From: Tetradesmus obliquus
Lineage: Eukaryota; Chlorophyta; Chlorophyceae; Sphaeropleales; Scenedesmaceae
Direction of reading: 5' to 3'
Assembly (NCBI GenBank): GCA_030272155.1
Contig: CP126192.1
Coordinates: forward strand, 1,274,501 to 1,338,500
Length of the DNA: 64,000 bases
Shown here: positions 37,485-50,444 of the stretch, piece after piece
How the letters are laid out: every line of letters starts with the position of its first letter
How positions within the stretch are numbered: position 1 is the first letter of the stretch
Notes under the pieces: generated by a model
What the model was told of the DNA's origin: nothing
What the model saw: the letters and a program-made list of their open reading frames with translations, nothing else
Databases searched by the model: none
Position numbers and translations under genes: made by a program

Positions 37485-38170
37485 TGGATAAGGCATGCCT
37501 GCTGCTGTTGGTGCCAGCCGCACCTGGGCCTGTGTGGTGGCGCTGGCTGCCACCCTGGCGCCATACTGGCGCGTGTTGGCAGGGTCGTAGTAGTGTGCAC
37601 GCAGCACAGCCTGCAGCACAGCAGCAGAAGCATGTGCATCAATCTGCTAGACGTGCAGCCAACAGCCAGGCTCATCAGCTGAATTGCTGAGGCTTGTGGT
37701 TTTCACCACGACCCAGGCGCCACAAAGCAGTTTTCCACACAATGCAGCTGACACATAGCAAAGGGCTTGACCTTGCTGTGCTGCTACTGCTGCTGCTGCG
37801 CCCTGTGCGTGCACTTGCTCACCTCCCATACTGAGTCACCCAAGAAGGCCAGGCTCACTGCATTCCACCTGCCCTGAGGGGAAGCACCCAGCAGCTGCGG
37901 AGCTGCTGGCAGGTTCAGGCCAGCTGATGACACGCCAGCAGCATCGGCTAACCTGTCGGCGGCATTGGCACCTGGCTCATCAGCAGCGGCAGCTGCTGCT
38001 GGTGGCTGCGGCTGCGGCTCAGCAGTGCACCTGCATCGCACTGCTTCAGCTGCACTGGCCCTGCCGACTGTGGGTCTCAGCAAGGCCTGGGGACAGGTGT
38101 TCAGGGGCAGCAGTTGCATGGCTGTAAGCAAGTCACATTGCTGCAGAAGCTGTGTTAAGCCTTTTGGCAT
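36397..38170 (-). CDS. Mini-ribonuclease III-like protein (probable plastid RNA maturation enzyme)
   Basis: Dimeric RNase III-fold nuclease without a dsRNA-binding domain; bacterial Mini-III matures 23S rRNA and plant homologues act in chloroplast RNA processing (family knowledge). Exons are 37823-38170 (or to 38086 if TGTCCCCAG is an acceptor), 37524-37610, 37010-37159 and 36397-36708, all phase 0, giving 298 residues from ATG 38170. The first acidic signature is LAFLGDSVWE (107-116). AVLRAHYYDPANTRQYGARV and EEASLLRWASNS follow. YKQATAVEAL (about 186-195) spliced to VAHLYLTDAARLQQL keeps the second conserved glutamate. The C-terminal 80 residues are a basic, Q/G/S-rich tail absent from bacterial Mini-III. 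The start is uncertain: a frame beginning MFAAVLLHRSALSSDL at 38742 could be a transit-peptide exon. Confidence 0.82.
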
Positions 38171-38632
38171 GGAAAAGTCGCTCTGCACCCTGCTGCAGTG
38201 CAGCGCGCATTGCTTCAGGCATGTGCAGCACCTACCCTGTGTGCATATGTGTTGCTGTGGTCAAATGGGCAAGCGGCATTCCCTGTTAGCCTGAAACTAA
38301 TGCTTAACATGCTACGAAGCCATTGTAGGGAGGTACTGCAGCTACAGCCAATGGCTGGCAGCAACTGACAGCAACAGCAACAGCAGCCAGCCAGCCAGCA
38401 GCAGCAGCAGCAGCAGCAGCACAAGTTTGTAGTTTGAAGCTGCAGCCCGTGCCTCGACGTTGTGCTGTGCGTAAACTGTAGAAGCCTTATTGTTGTAATT
38501 GTTGTGCCCGACGACAGAGCAACCCCTGTTGAATCCAATGCAACCTTGTCAGCTGTCCGCAGTACCATAACACACCAGGGCCCAGCACTCAACATCAGCT
38601 GCTTCATTAGCCATCGAACAACCACCACATCA

Positions 38633-38742
38633 CCCTTGCATTCAGTGGTTAATTCTAACGTTACGTCTGTGCGTAAATTTCGTAGAGCTTGCTTCAAATC
38701 AGACGAGAGTGCAGACCGGTGAAGCAGAACTGCAGCAAACAT
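38633..38742 (-). CDS. Possible first exon (transit-peptide-like) of the Mini-III gene
   Basis: ATG 38742 opens a frame, MFAAVLLHRSALSSDLKQ..., that is basic and Ser/Leu-rich, like a plastid presequence. It lies about 80 bp from the Bet1 start on the other strand, fitting a bidirectional promoter. No donor with a clearly matching phase to 38086 was found, so this is only a candidate. Confidence 0.3.
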
Positions 38743-38822
38743 CCATTGCTCTGAGATTGTTCGCGTTCAACGACGAAATCTGTTTCATACATAGCCGTGG
38801 TAGCGGTTCGGACGCTGCAAGC

Positions 38823-40291
38823 ATGAGGAACGAGCCCCTGTGGATGCAGCAGGACGTGTAGTGCAGGAAAGGCAGACAGCAGGGGTGGGTCTGTTTCATG
38901 AGCACAAGGTAAGTGGTGTGCTGCTATGTGTGTACATCAATGAGCTGATGTGCCGCAACTCTAGTGATATGCTCTGGCAGCTGCTGACGTACTGCTGACA
39001 CTCCACCTGCAAACTGTCACAAACAAACGCCAGGGACCGGGGCAGGTTTGGAGCTAAGGTGCGGCTGTGACGGGCACAATGCTGCTGGCATGGTCACAGC
39101 AGTTGCATTTGCTGCCTCTGGCATGGCTGTCACGCACTGTGCAGCGTAGCAACACATCAGCAACAGAGTACAATTGCCTCAACCGCTACTACCCTTGCCT
39201 TCAGCATATCTGCTTCCATGCTGCCGCGCTGCCTGCAGGAGCCCAGCATGGATGTTGAGTCTCTAGAGCGGGAGAATGAGAGGGGCCTGGACGCGCTCTC
39301 AGAGCGCATAGGGCTGCTGAAGCAGGTGATGCAGCAGCCGTGTTGTGCAGGTGCATCCAGTAGTCACAGTGCAGGACTAGCAGCTGACATGGTGCCGCCT
39401 TGCCGGCTGGTCATGCGGCAGCAGCTGCATTGTCATCATCAGGGCCGTTCGCCAGAGCCGGCTAACGCACAGCTGCTGAACTGGTTGTTGTAATGTTTGC
39501 TGCAGGCCACACACGGCATACGGCATGAGGTGGACTCACAGCACCATGTGCTGGATCGCATGGTGGGTGCCAGCATCAGGTTATGTGTCTGGCAGCAACA
39601 GCTCTACATGCTGCAGCAGTACAGGACCCCGCGCTTGCTTCAGGTTGGCATGCTGTGAACATAGCCAGGGAGTGCAAGCAGCCATGACTATTGCCCTGCA
39701 TCGGCAGTGCGGTGCATGCGGATCGGCTGCAGACAGCAGGTCCTGCAGTGGTGTGCTAACGTGTGCGTGGTGCCTGCCTACTGGCGGCTGTGCCCTGCAG
39801 GCCGACTCCATGTTCAGCACAGGCAGCATGCTGAGCGGCGCAGCTGACAGGTTTAAAGTGGTGAGCAGGCGTGCAATTAGTCGCACCTGGCAGCCCCGTG
39901 TTGCAGCTGCATGCCTACCAGCACCTCATGGACTGCTTGCAGCGCTATGTCGTGTGTCGCATGTCGCGTGACTGTTGCTGCATATACAAGCCGCTTGGCC
40001 AGAGGCTCAGGCAGCAAAATAGTGCATTAGAGCTGAACCAGCAGTCCAGCCCACTTGCCTCTCGCCGAGGCTGTGCCTCAGCTATGCCTGACACACTCTG
40101 GTGCATGTCTGCTGTGCCTCAGCTATGCCTGACACACTCTGGTGCATGTCTGCTGTGCCTCAGCTATGCCTGACACACTCTGGTGCATGTCTGCTGTGCA
40201 GGTCATGAACAACAAGCAGAACAAGCAGATGCTGACCTTTGTTGGAGGATTTGCTGTAGTGCTGCTGCTGCTGTACTACCTTTTCTTTTAG
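38823..40291 (+). CDS. BET1: Bet1-type Qc-SNARE
   Basis: Tail-anchored SNARE for ER-Golgi vesicle fusion. Exons are 38823-38855 (tentative), 39239-39325, 39506-39562, 39801-39860 and 40202-40291, all phase 0, giving 108 residues, the usual Bet1 size. SNARE motif: LERENERGLDALSERIGLLK, then ATHGIRHEVDSQHHVLDRM and ADSMFSTGSMLSGAADRFKV; the family pattern ENE...L..I..LK....I..EV..Q...LD.M is clear. The last exon gives VMNNKQNKQML and a C-terminal membrane anchor (TFVGGFAVVLLLLYYLFF) ending at the stop. The first small exon is chosen because it keeps phase; translation could instead start at ATG 39248 (MDVESLEREN). Several introns are longer than the exons, and the last ends in a 41-bp repeat array. 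Confidence 0.88.
40071..40199. repeat. 41-bp tandem repeat at the last BET1 acceptor
   Basis: Units start at 40071, 40112 and 40153, beginning CTGTGCCTCAGCTATGCCTG. A fourth, truncated unit at 40194 (CTGTGCAG) supplies the acceptor AG at 40200-40201. Confidence 0.95.
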
Positions 40292-41543
40292 CAGCGGCAA
40301 TTAGGGAGGTCTGGGCTGGCTCCCAAGTTGAGCTGCGGCAGCCCTGCTAGTCGGGTTCTGGTCCTTGGTGTTGTGGTGAGGCGTGGTACTCGTGATGCAT
40401 CGTGATTACAGATGCATGCAGGGCCAATAGCATCACTGCTGCGTAGCCACGTGTCATAGTATGGCTGGATTGGCAACGACTGACGATGCGGTGTGAGTGC
40501 CGGTGTGATGTGCAGGCTGCACATCACACTGATTGTGGTCAGTAGCCAGCCAGCTGTTTTTGCAGAGAGACTTATGTAGATTTATTTGTTACCAGGGGTG
40601 GCGAACTCTTGCTGGTTAGCAGTAAATTCAATCAGGAAACCAGATCACCGGAGGCCTACGGCAATGCCGCCAACAGCAAGACACGCCATGCACCCTATCA
40701 CAAAAGCCGTAGTGCAATTGCGTGTGCGCCTGAGATGGATGCCAGAAAAACACTCACTGGCTCGAGCAGCACATACAACGCAACCAATCAGCAATTGCTG
40801 TTGGCGGACCCATGGGCCATTGACCTACCTGCAGAGCAACATTTCGTGAACAGCTGCACAGCCTGTTCACACCACATGAGAAGCTCTATTGTGCATAACA
40901 CTGACATGCGTCGGTACCATGTGACCAGCTGAGCAGGCTTGACAATAGCATGTCAGTCATGTGACCAGACTGTTGTGTAACCCAGTTTTCTGGTGGTATG
41001 CAGCTGAAAACTAGGCAGCAGCTGACGCAGCTACAGCAGATGGCAGCAGCGATGACATTGGAATGGTGCCTGTCCTGTCCAGAACACATTGGAATGGTGC
41101 CTGTCCTGTCCAGAACACATTGGAATGGTGCCTGTCCTGTCCAGAACACAGCGCTGCCGCCGCCAAGCGTCCAGGAGTGCAGCAGCAGCGACACAAGACA
41201 CGGGTGCTCAGGACTTGCAACTTTCTTTCTACACTGCACTGCCTGCCTCTGCAGCCGCTGCTGGCAGAGTTGTGCATGCGTTGTGCATGCGTGACATGGA
41301 GCACCAGGCGGCCTCCATGCACGCACGATTATCTCTGATAATAGATACAAAGCTCTGTGCAACTCAAACCAGTGCTTGCGTGCTTCAGCGACATATCTGA
41401 AGCCATGCAAAGCAGGTGCCAGGACCCACATGTAACTATCCTCTCAAAAAGCGGGCTCACGTGCAAGCACCCCATGCTGTGCAGCCTTGCAGCCGCCAGC
41501 CAGGCTGCTGCAGTGCTGCACCCGTGCATCCAAGCCATGCACT
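40292..41543. other. Convergent intergenic region, BET1 and selenium-binding gene
   Basis: This is a 3' UTR region for both genes. It contains the 31-bp triplicate at 41057-41149. No gene was recognised. Confidence 0.5.
41057..41149. repeat. 31-bp tandem repeat, three copies
   Basis: Three units of ATTGGAATGGTGCCTGTCCT plus eleven bases start at 41057, 41088 and 41119, in the convergent intergenic region. Confidence 0.95.
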
Positions 41544-44500
41544 TTACAGCCAGATATCGCTGGAGCAGTCGCCTGCGGCACAAGGCAGGCAGCAGCAGCA
41601 GCAGCAGTGAGGCAGTGAGGCAGGATCCGTGGCCTGACAAACCCAGCAGCACGAAGAGGCAGACAGCAACCAACGCAATAACAACAGCAAAATTGTAGTT
41701 TTTCTTGATGATCTTGATGAACAGCACCAGGGGGGCTTGCCCAATACAGGCGCACCAACTTATGTTGCACAATCAGCACACTCAACGTGCATACATGTGT
41801 GGTGCACTGGCAACCATGCCTGCAGGGCAGCACACAGCCAGCCAGGCAGCCAGCTGGCTGCGGCAGTGTGGAGCTCAGCGCAAGATCATCAGCCCGCGGC
41901 TCACCTCCTGGGTAACGGCACTCGTGCGCCAGCACGGGGCCGTCGGGCTCCTTGCCAAAGTCGATGACAAAGTTGGTGTTGAGGCTGCATTGGGGTTGGG
42001 GCGGGCGGGGCGGGGCACACGCAGCAACACACGTAAGTTGAGCAGCGTGAATGCTGGCTGCTGGATTGCAGCGCAGATGTCCTGCGGAGATGTTCACGCT
42101 GCCGGGGCTGTCCCAGGGCTGCTGGCCGCGCCTGCCGCGCTGCGCCTCACCTCATGCTGCCTCCCGCCAGGTCCACGTCCACCTGCAGCATCTGCCCACC
42201 CTGCGCCACCATCTCTGGGTAGAACTGCTTGTCCCAGGGTGACAGCAGGCTGTTGGTCACATACAGCCGCTTGCCGTCAAGGCTGCAGCAGCAGCAAAAG
42301 GCAGGAGGGGTGCCCGTCAGCAACGGCCAAGCAGCACCATGTGAGGGATCAAGGGCAGGCAGCAGCACGGGACCGCAAAGCCAGGTCCCTCTGCCTTGCA
42401 CAGCAAAGGTGTGCGGCCAGACCGCACAGGAAGCTGCTGAAGCAAACTTTGCTGTACCAAGGCAGCCTGCCACCCTGCACTGCTTATGCTACAACCGACA
42501 AGCTCTGTGCAACCGCGACTTGGATGCTCTGCACAGCGCTAGCGGCAATAACAGCAACAGCAGCAGGGCGCGCACCTGAGCTGCAGCATCTGCGGCCCGC
42601 CCTGCACCTTCACGCCCTGCACCACAGGCGCCTGGGGCTGCTCACTCAGGCCCAGCGTGGCCAGCGCCTCGGCTGACACGGTGACAGCGCCGCCCGCTGC
42701 GATGACGCCGCCCAGCCACAGCCTGCTGGCCAGGCGCGGCTCAGCGGGGTTGCTGATGTCATACATGCACAGGTCGCCTGCCAGGACCAGCAGCAGCAGC
42801 AGCAGCAGCAGCGTTAAGGTCACTGATTAGGCCAGCAATGTGCCTGGTGGGGGCAGCTGTTACAGAGCTGCTGCATTGCAAGCAACACAGAGGTGCAAAC
42901 TCCTTGCCACTGCAGTATCTGATGCACCACATGGCGTCTGCCTCATCATGCTGCATGATGCCCCAGCAAGCAGAGCAAACCAGTGGGCAGATGGACTGCC
43001 GCCAGGCCTGGCATGCAGCTGGCACTCACCGCGCAGCCAGTTGCTGAAGAAGAGCCACTTGTCGTCCAGGGAGATGAGGATGTCGGTGATGAGCGGCGGC
43101 AGCGTGGGCAGCGCCCAGCCGGCCACCTCCAGCCAGGGCTGGCGCACCACCACATCAGTGCCCAGGTTGCCGCTGGCGGGGTCCACGGTCAGCTTGATCA
43201 CGTTGCTGGACAGCGCACAGCCCTGGGGGGGGGGGGTGGCGCACGGGCGGCAGCACACACAGCAGCAAGCAGGGTTGGGTGGCTGTGCCCAGCCCACCAG
43301 ACACTCGCATGCACACTGCACTTCAAATACACACATGCACACTGCACTTCATATAGCCCACCAGACACTCGCATGCACACTGCACTTCATATACCGGCAT
43401 GCATGATCAAAATAGTACAGCCACCGCTGCCAGTGTGCTGACATAGAAGTCTAGCCATCCAGCCAGGCAGCGGCGCGCACCACGAAGCCGACTGGCGCCT
43501 GCGGGTCGTGCAGGAAGCGCGTCTCCAGCGGGATGAGCCCGTCAGGGCCCAGCTCGATGCTCTGGCGCAGCGTGCGCTCACGCCAGTTCCACACGTGCAG
43601 CTTGCTGCCGTACTCGGTGGACGCCACTGCACGGCACAGCAGCAGCAGCAGCAGTGGCAGCAGCGGCAGAGCAGCAATCATTGGCAAGAAATTCTGGCAC
43701 GTGATGACCAGCAGCGCATTCATGCACGTGGTTTCAAGCACATAGCAGCAAGAACTCAGCAGTATAGTGTGTCATGCAAAGCTTGGTGCAAGCAGCTTTA
43801 GATGCGGCCAGCGGCCCCATGTCACCACGCGCATGACGCCCTCCCCAGCCCTGCCCCACCTGCCGGGTTGAAGCCCTTGAAGAACTCCAGGGGCGTGCCG
43901 AACTCGCTGGACACCATGATGTTGTGCGCGGGCTGGTACCAGAAGTCGTAGCCAAAGGCGGTGTCGGCATCAGCCCAGGTGCCCTTCACGTTGAGCTGGG
44001 AGTCCAGCAGCACAAAGTTGCCCTTGGCCTGGCGGGAGCAGCACGGCAGGCGGCAGGCAGCAGGCAGCAGCAGCACAAGCATGGGTGATGGCCAATAACA
44101 CCAGCCAGCCGTGCACTGGCCTGGTTGGAAGCAGATGAAATGACCTGCTACATACCCAGCTGGTACAATGCCAGCGCCTGCCGCCACCCCTGCCTCAGCT
44201 GCGTGCCGCTGCCATGGCGCTGCCCCGCCCCACCTTGCCGGCCGGGTCGCCCATGGTGGAGATCATGATGTCGCCGCTGCCCAGGCAGTGGCTGGTGTGG
44301 GGGTAGCCCACACCCGCGGCACTGCCCAGCTCCGTGCCCTCCACCACCTTGTGCAGCCTGGAGGGCGGCAGCAGTGTCAGCAGCAAGTAACAGGCTAGCA
44401 AGCATCAAGATGTTGGTGGTGCGCAACGTGTGCTTGCAGGTGACGCAAGCGCGTGCTGCGCTGAATGCCATGCATGCACATCCGTACACCAGCTTAAGCA

Positions 44501-45094
44501 ACAACAGCAATGTGCACCATGCCGCCGCTCACTTTGGCTCGCGCTCGTTGCCGACGTCCACGGCATACACGCGGCCCGACTTCAGCGACTGCAGGCAGCG
44601 GCAGCAGCACGCGGCAGCAGCAGCGCATGCAGTCACTGCAGGAGAGCAGGAGGTGCGTAGCTCGCGTGTGTGAGCTGGGTGACTGCTGGGTGCTGGGCCC
44701 CAGAGGAGATTTCACACAGCCGCTGCTGCTATGACATGTCTGTAACAGTACACAGCAGTCGTTTATCATGGGTGCAGCAAGATGCAAGCATACTGCCCTG
44801 ATGCACTGCAGGTGCAGCAGCAGCAGCAGCAGAGCACCCCCCCCCTGGCTGCTCACCGGCAGGATGAGGAACTGGCGCTTCTTGCTGGGGTCGCCGTGGC
44901 AGCTGCTGCAGGCGTTCCAGCCGGAGTGGTGCAGCTCGTCACCCACATACGGCATGGGCAGGCGGTGGATGACCTGCACGAGGCAGCGGCAGCAGGCAGC
45001 TGAGGCTGGGTGACACGTCTTGGCAGGGACTGCGTATGCAGGATCGTTGCTGCACAGAGCTCTGCCATGTCACAGAGCCCAAGGGCGATGCACC

Positions 45095-45138
<44 letters not shown>

Positions 45139-45606
45139 GGTGGTCACCTGTGAGTAGGTGCTGCTGTCAGGGTCGACATCCACCGTGGCCAGGTAGTCTG
45201 GCCTGCTGTGGTCAGCGACAATGCATGGCACGTAGATGAGTTTCTCACGCGCTCCATTGCGGAACGCATCCTGAGGTGAGCAGAGGTGAGCAGGGGAACA
45301 GCACAGCAGCAGCAGCAGCACCAACAGGGCAGCACCGCTACACAGAAGCGAGAGCAGAGCAGATAACGTACTAAGACCATACTGTCTGCTGAATAGAAGG
45401 GATACATGATGAGGTGTCCTTGCCATGGCGCGTCGCGAGGCAACGGAACGAGGAAAGCCCCAACCTTGCTAATGGTTCCGTGTGGAGGCACTCATGCACA
45501 CAACGTGCGCATGCAAGGCATACATAAATATCTTCTTAGACCTTACCAGGGGCGTGGCGTATCCTGGACCACCCTGGTTAGCACAGCACCCGTTGGTTGT
45601 CGCCAT
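41544..45606 (-). CDS. SELENBP1: Selenium-binding protein 1 / methanethiol oxidase
   Basis: Homologue of SBP56/SELENBP1, which in animals and bacteria oxidises methanethiol to formaldehyde, H2S and H2O2 (family knowledge). Twelve exons, 45547-45606, 45148-45270, 44857-44973, 44533-44588, 44234-44357, 43860-44028, 43481-43626, 43030-43222, 42576-42777, 42151-42282, 41905-41984 and 41544-41572, join in frame to 476 residues (human 472). Conserved blocks are [47 protein letters not shown], the Se/thiol-site motif CSSC (C83, C86), [122 protein letters not shown] and a terminal CSSDIWL. All expected metal-site histidines appear present. No presequence is visible, so it is probably cytosolic. It is transcribed divergently from the unknown TM gene. 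Confidence 0.95.
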
Positions 45607-48600
45607 TGCTTATTGTTGGCGTGTTGAAGCGGGATCCAGTGTAGCCAGCGAGACGAACGTTACCGGCTGAGCTCAGAGTAAGCGGAATACATGGTCCGAG
45701 TGCTGATGCTCGACTTCAGATGGTACTTTGGATGGAACCCTTGCTGACTAGACTCATCTATAGCGCACTGGCTGGCTGAGAGCTGGCGTCAGGTTGCCAT
45801 TTTTGTCGTTTGTACGGTTTTACATGTATCAAGAGGAGCAATGCTGGCACGATTCTTTCGGCGACATGTGATCAGCCATGTGAACATGACTGCCAGGTTA
45901 GGTAGGTTGGCAGTTGCCTTCCAGTGCCTGCTTAGGGGGCGGTTTATTTGAGACTGAGACACCCAGTTAATCTGTGGAGGGGTGCAACCGCTTACCGGGG
46001 GTCAAGCTCTTGCCTACACGCTGATCAAAGTCGCTTGCTGCTTACCCACCTCCCTCCCCTGGTAGGCTTTTCCCACCTGTTCAGTATGCTGACTGGCAGT
46101 GACCACTTTGCTTCCCGCTTAACCCCCCTGGAGCACATGTAATTCGAGCTTGCTTGTCGCTTACCCTCCCCCCCCCCCCCCCCCCCCCCTTTCATAATAA
46201 CTCAGTGTCTCAGTCTCAAGTAAACCGCCCCATTACAGGCCCTCAAGTAGTGCCTGGCAAAATGTCAGTACTGCCAGCACTACGCAACATGCTTATTGCT
46301 GATATCGACACTTATTTGCGGCATCTGTACCAGCATCATTGCAGCAATGGCCCATGGCTGTACTGTCAGACTGTCAATGCTGGCGCTGTGGGTGATTAAA
46401 GTTGCATTTCAATGCAGTGCAGTATTTCTGCAGCTACTCACAAGCTGTGGTGGCAGTAACAGCTGCGTGACCATGTGCGCACGTCAAGCGGCATCTCTGA
46501 ATGGGCATGGCAAGCCCTGACAGGTCCAATTGTCAAATCGTCTTGTGCATGGTCGAGGCAGTGCCTCGGTTGACCGCTGCGTAAGAGAGTGCAAACTTTT
46601 TATGGCATCACTCAAACGACACACGACAAATGCACCTCAACCAGCCTTGTTGGGCATGGTCTGGGTAGCAAATGCGTTGTTGTCCAGTCAACAGCCAGGG
46701 TGCAAGGGTACACCACACAGCACCTCGGATCCATACGAGCGCATCGTCCAGACCCTACAGAGGTCGAGCATAAGGGGCGATTTGAGCGGTGGTGTGTTTC
46801 CCTGCAGCGCCTACGCAGTATTTGACTCAGCACCGTTGCATGGGTATACATCTCACGCGTAGCTCCTGATCACACCCTCAAGACCCTCTCAACTCATACA
46901 CTCAGTTCAATAAATTTGAATTGCCACCGGTACTGGGAAGGAAGGCCACTGGACAGAGATGTTGAGCACCACTTCACACCCTCGGACCGTGGTCTGTGGC
47001 CTCCAGCGGCCAGGACTGCGGTTGCTGCCTTGTCGAACGTATAGGAGGACATTAGCTGTAGTGTGCAGTCGCTCACAAGACTCATCACGGCATTCACATC
47101 AACCAACAGCAGAACCAACACTGGAGGGGACGAGCTCTCCAGCAGGCCACCAAGCGTCATGGAAGCCTTCTATAGCCTGTTATGGGCGTGTGATGCTGCT
47201 AGCTGGGGCCTTTGCGGTGTCGGTGAGTGCCTAGGTTTTGTCCTGCGCGCCAAGCAATGTCGTGCATGGCACACCGACGCGCTTAGTACTGCTGTGTTGT
47301 CGCTTGCAGATGCTGGGCGACAGACGAGCGGTTCTAGCTGCAGGCGTGCAACCCCCACCAACAATCACGCAGGACAGCAGCAGCAGCAGCAACAACAGGT
47401 GCGTGGTCGCGTGCAATGTTTCCTTTTGCACGCAGCAAAGTGAAAGTACTGTTGTACTGTGCAAACACGACATTGAAAAGGCAGAGCCTTGGCACACACT
47501 CCTCATACCTTCGCCTCCTTCACCACAGTTGGTTCACTCCTGCAGTGCGCGGCGGGGGGTCTGGCAACGGCTCAAGTCTGCCACAGCAGCGCCTGTGCAT
47601 GCCTTGGTGAGCTGAAGCTGCAGACTGTTCTGGCTTGCATACTCATCCTGCAGCAGCATTTGCATATCTGAGCCCAGGAAAATGGCAGCAGCATGCGCAG
47701 GCATTGCCTTGCTCTTTTGCCATGGCATGGGCACGCGCTCTCCTGCTCTGTACGGGCTGTTGTCCTTGTACAGCGTCCTGTTCAGGCGGGCGCCCCACAG
47801 CTCTCAACCAACTACAAGGCATGTGCAGCTGCCAGTTGCAAGGCCTTGATTGATCAAGCATTGTGCTGACGTGCGTCTTTGGCTGCTCGTGCAGGACCGG
47901 CTTGTGTTTCCTGATGAGCCAATCGCCTTTGTCAGGTGAGGCCAGGCTGCAGGATCGCATTGCCAGGGAGCTGCTACCAGCTCAAGCTATGTGCCACTTG
48001 CAGCAACAACAAGGCATGCATGCGCCTGCTGCGGCACATGTTGGCACATGCAGCCGTCTTAATTTGCACCCGCACTCTTGCTGTTGGCCCTGCTCATGGT
48101 GAATGCTTTCTGCATCTATCACCACCCACAGGACCTCCTCCGATGGCCCAACCAGGGAGCAGCAGCAGCAGCCAAACCATGCCACGCCTGCAGCACATCA
48201 GGCAGCAACCGCCAGCGCTGCTGAGGCCCTTGCTGCTGCACCGCAGCCCCAGGCACCCACACCACCAGCAGCTGCACACGCCGCAGCATCACCCGACCCA
48301 TCAAGCAGCACCGGCACCGCCAGCGCTGCTGCTGCTGCTACTGCTGTCAGCCAGAGCCTGTCTTCCCTGGCCAACAAGCTGTCGGCCGCTGCAGCAGCAG
48401 CAGGCGGCAAGCTGACCGATGGCCTGGCAGCTGCCAGCGCTGCATTGCCGGCCCCTGGCTGGCCTGCTGGCAGCGTGGCCCTGCAGGGCGTCAGCAAGCT
48501 GGCGGCTGCGCCTGGCGCTGGCGCTGACGCTGCTGCGCGCGAGGCGCTGATGCTGGCGCTGCGCCGCTACGGCTACGTGGCGCTGTGTGCCGTGTTTGCG

Positions 48601-50411
48601 GTGGTGATGTGGCAGCTGGCCGCCAGCATCCCAGGTGGGCGGCCTGCTGAGGCGCGGCAGCCGCGCTGCGCTACCAGCTGCCATAGTAATGCATGCACCT
48701 TGGAATCGGCGAGCAGGGCTGGGCTGCAGTGCTTGGTGGACTTGATGAACTGCTGTCTGATTTGGTGCACTTTGCTGTCGCTGTCCGCCTTGGCCCTGCA
48801 CTGCAGAGAGCAAGCCTGAGGGGCCCAAGCCGCAGCGCAAGCACAGCAAGACCCCACCAGCTGCTTCTGCAGCAGCAGCAGCAGGCACCCCTCCTGCTGG
48901 CTTTGAGGCTCCAGCCGACAGCCTGCCACCACACCAGCCAGCAGTGTGCACAATTGGCCCGCTGCCCGCCAGCCTGCAGGGCACATCCCTGGAGGGGCTG
49001 TCAGTGGTGGCGGCACTGCCCCCCGGCCTGCAGGGCAAGGCAGTGGTGGGGCCCTACTGCCTGCTGCCGCCAGCCACGCCGGCGCGCGCAGCACTGGCAG
49101 CCACGGCTGTGGGGCCCTTCTGCCTGGTGGATGAGCGGCCGACAGCAGCGCAGGCGGCTGCAGCCGCCACTGCGGGGGCGCTTGGCGGCCAGGCTGCTGA
49201 GCTGGCTGCCGCTGCTGCAGCGAGTGCTGTGGATGGTGAGCTGGCTGTGCTGCTGAGTGAGCAGGCAGCAGCAGAAAAGGCGGGGCCTGTGATGGGGGCA
49301 GCCATGGATGCAGCAGCGGCAGCAGACCAGGCAGAGCGCAGCAAGCATGACCAGGAGGAATCATGCACAGCAGCAGCAGCAGCAGAGGAGGAGGATGTTG
49401 ATGACGACCAGCCCCTGTTCAGGCTGGAGCAGCCAGCAGCTGCAGCAGCGCAAGGTGGTGCATGCGGTGTGACCCTTGAGGGCAGCCTCGCTGCTGAGGC
49501 GGTGCGCGAGGCGCTGGTGGCTGAGTCGGCTGCAGCGGTGGCTGCTGTTGCTGCTGAGCGCGCACATGCCGCGGCACACCTGGTTGAGGTGGCTGCTGCA
49601 CATGCGCACGGCCACGCAGAGCCTGCGACAGTACACACTGCTGCTGAGGCAGCTGTGGCTGAGGCAGCTGCTGCAGCTGTGGCAGCAGCAGCTGCAGCAG
49701 CAGAGGTTGAGGTTGTGGCGGTTGTGGTGGATGATGATGCTGTGGCACAGCTGGCAGCAGAGGCTAAGGCAGCAGAGGCTGCAGCTGCCATGGCAGCGAT
49801 GAGGCGGGCAGTGCTCGGCAGCGGCAGCAGCGAGGAGCTGGCTGCTGCAGCAGCACCAGCGCCAGCAGCTGCTGCTGACACTGGTGGCGACATGGAGCTG
49901 ATTGCACGGGCCATTGCGGCAGCTGCAGCAGATGCAGAGGCTGCTGCTAGCGCAGCGCCAGCAGGGGCCAGCAGCGAGGCAGCAGAGCTGCAGGCATTGA
50001 TTGAAGAGGCAATTGCTGCAGAGGCGGCAGCTGCTGCTGACCATGCAGCGCACGAGGCTGCAGGCTCGGCAGATGCTGCAGGCAGCAGCGCAGGCCAGGC
50101 AGCAGAGGCCGTCAAGTGCAGCCTGAGCCAAGCACCCGACAGCAGCCAGGACACGGCCAGCAGCAGCGCCCTGGCCCTGCCAGCAGCGATTGTGTCTGTG
50201 TCTTGGGTGACGAGCATCGCCGACAGCAGCAGCAGCGCGGCTGCGCTGCAGCAGCTCACAGCCCTGGCAGCTGCCAGCGGCCACCCAGCCATCCTCACCA
50301 GCAGCAGCAGCAGCCTGGCAGCTGAGCAGGAGCCTGAGGCAGTCACAGCCATGGACAGCTGCGATGCAGATGCATTCAACGACGAGTTTGCCGTCAGCAG
50401 TGATGATGCAG

Positions 50412-50444
<33 letters not shown>
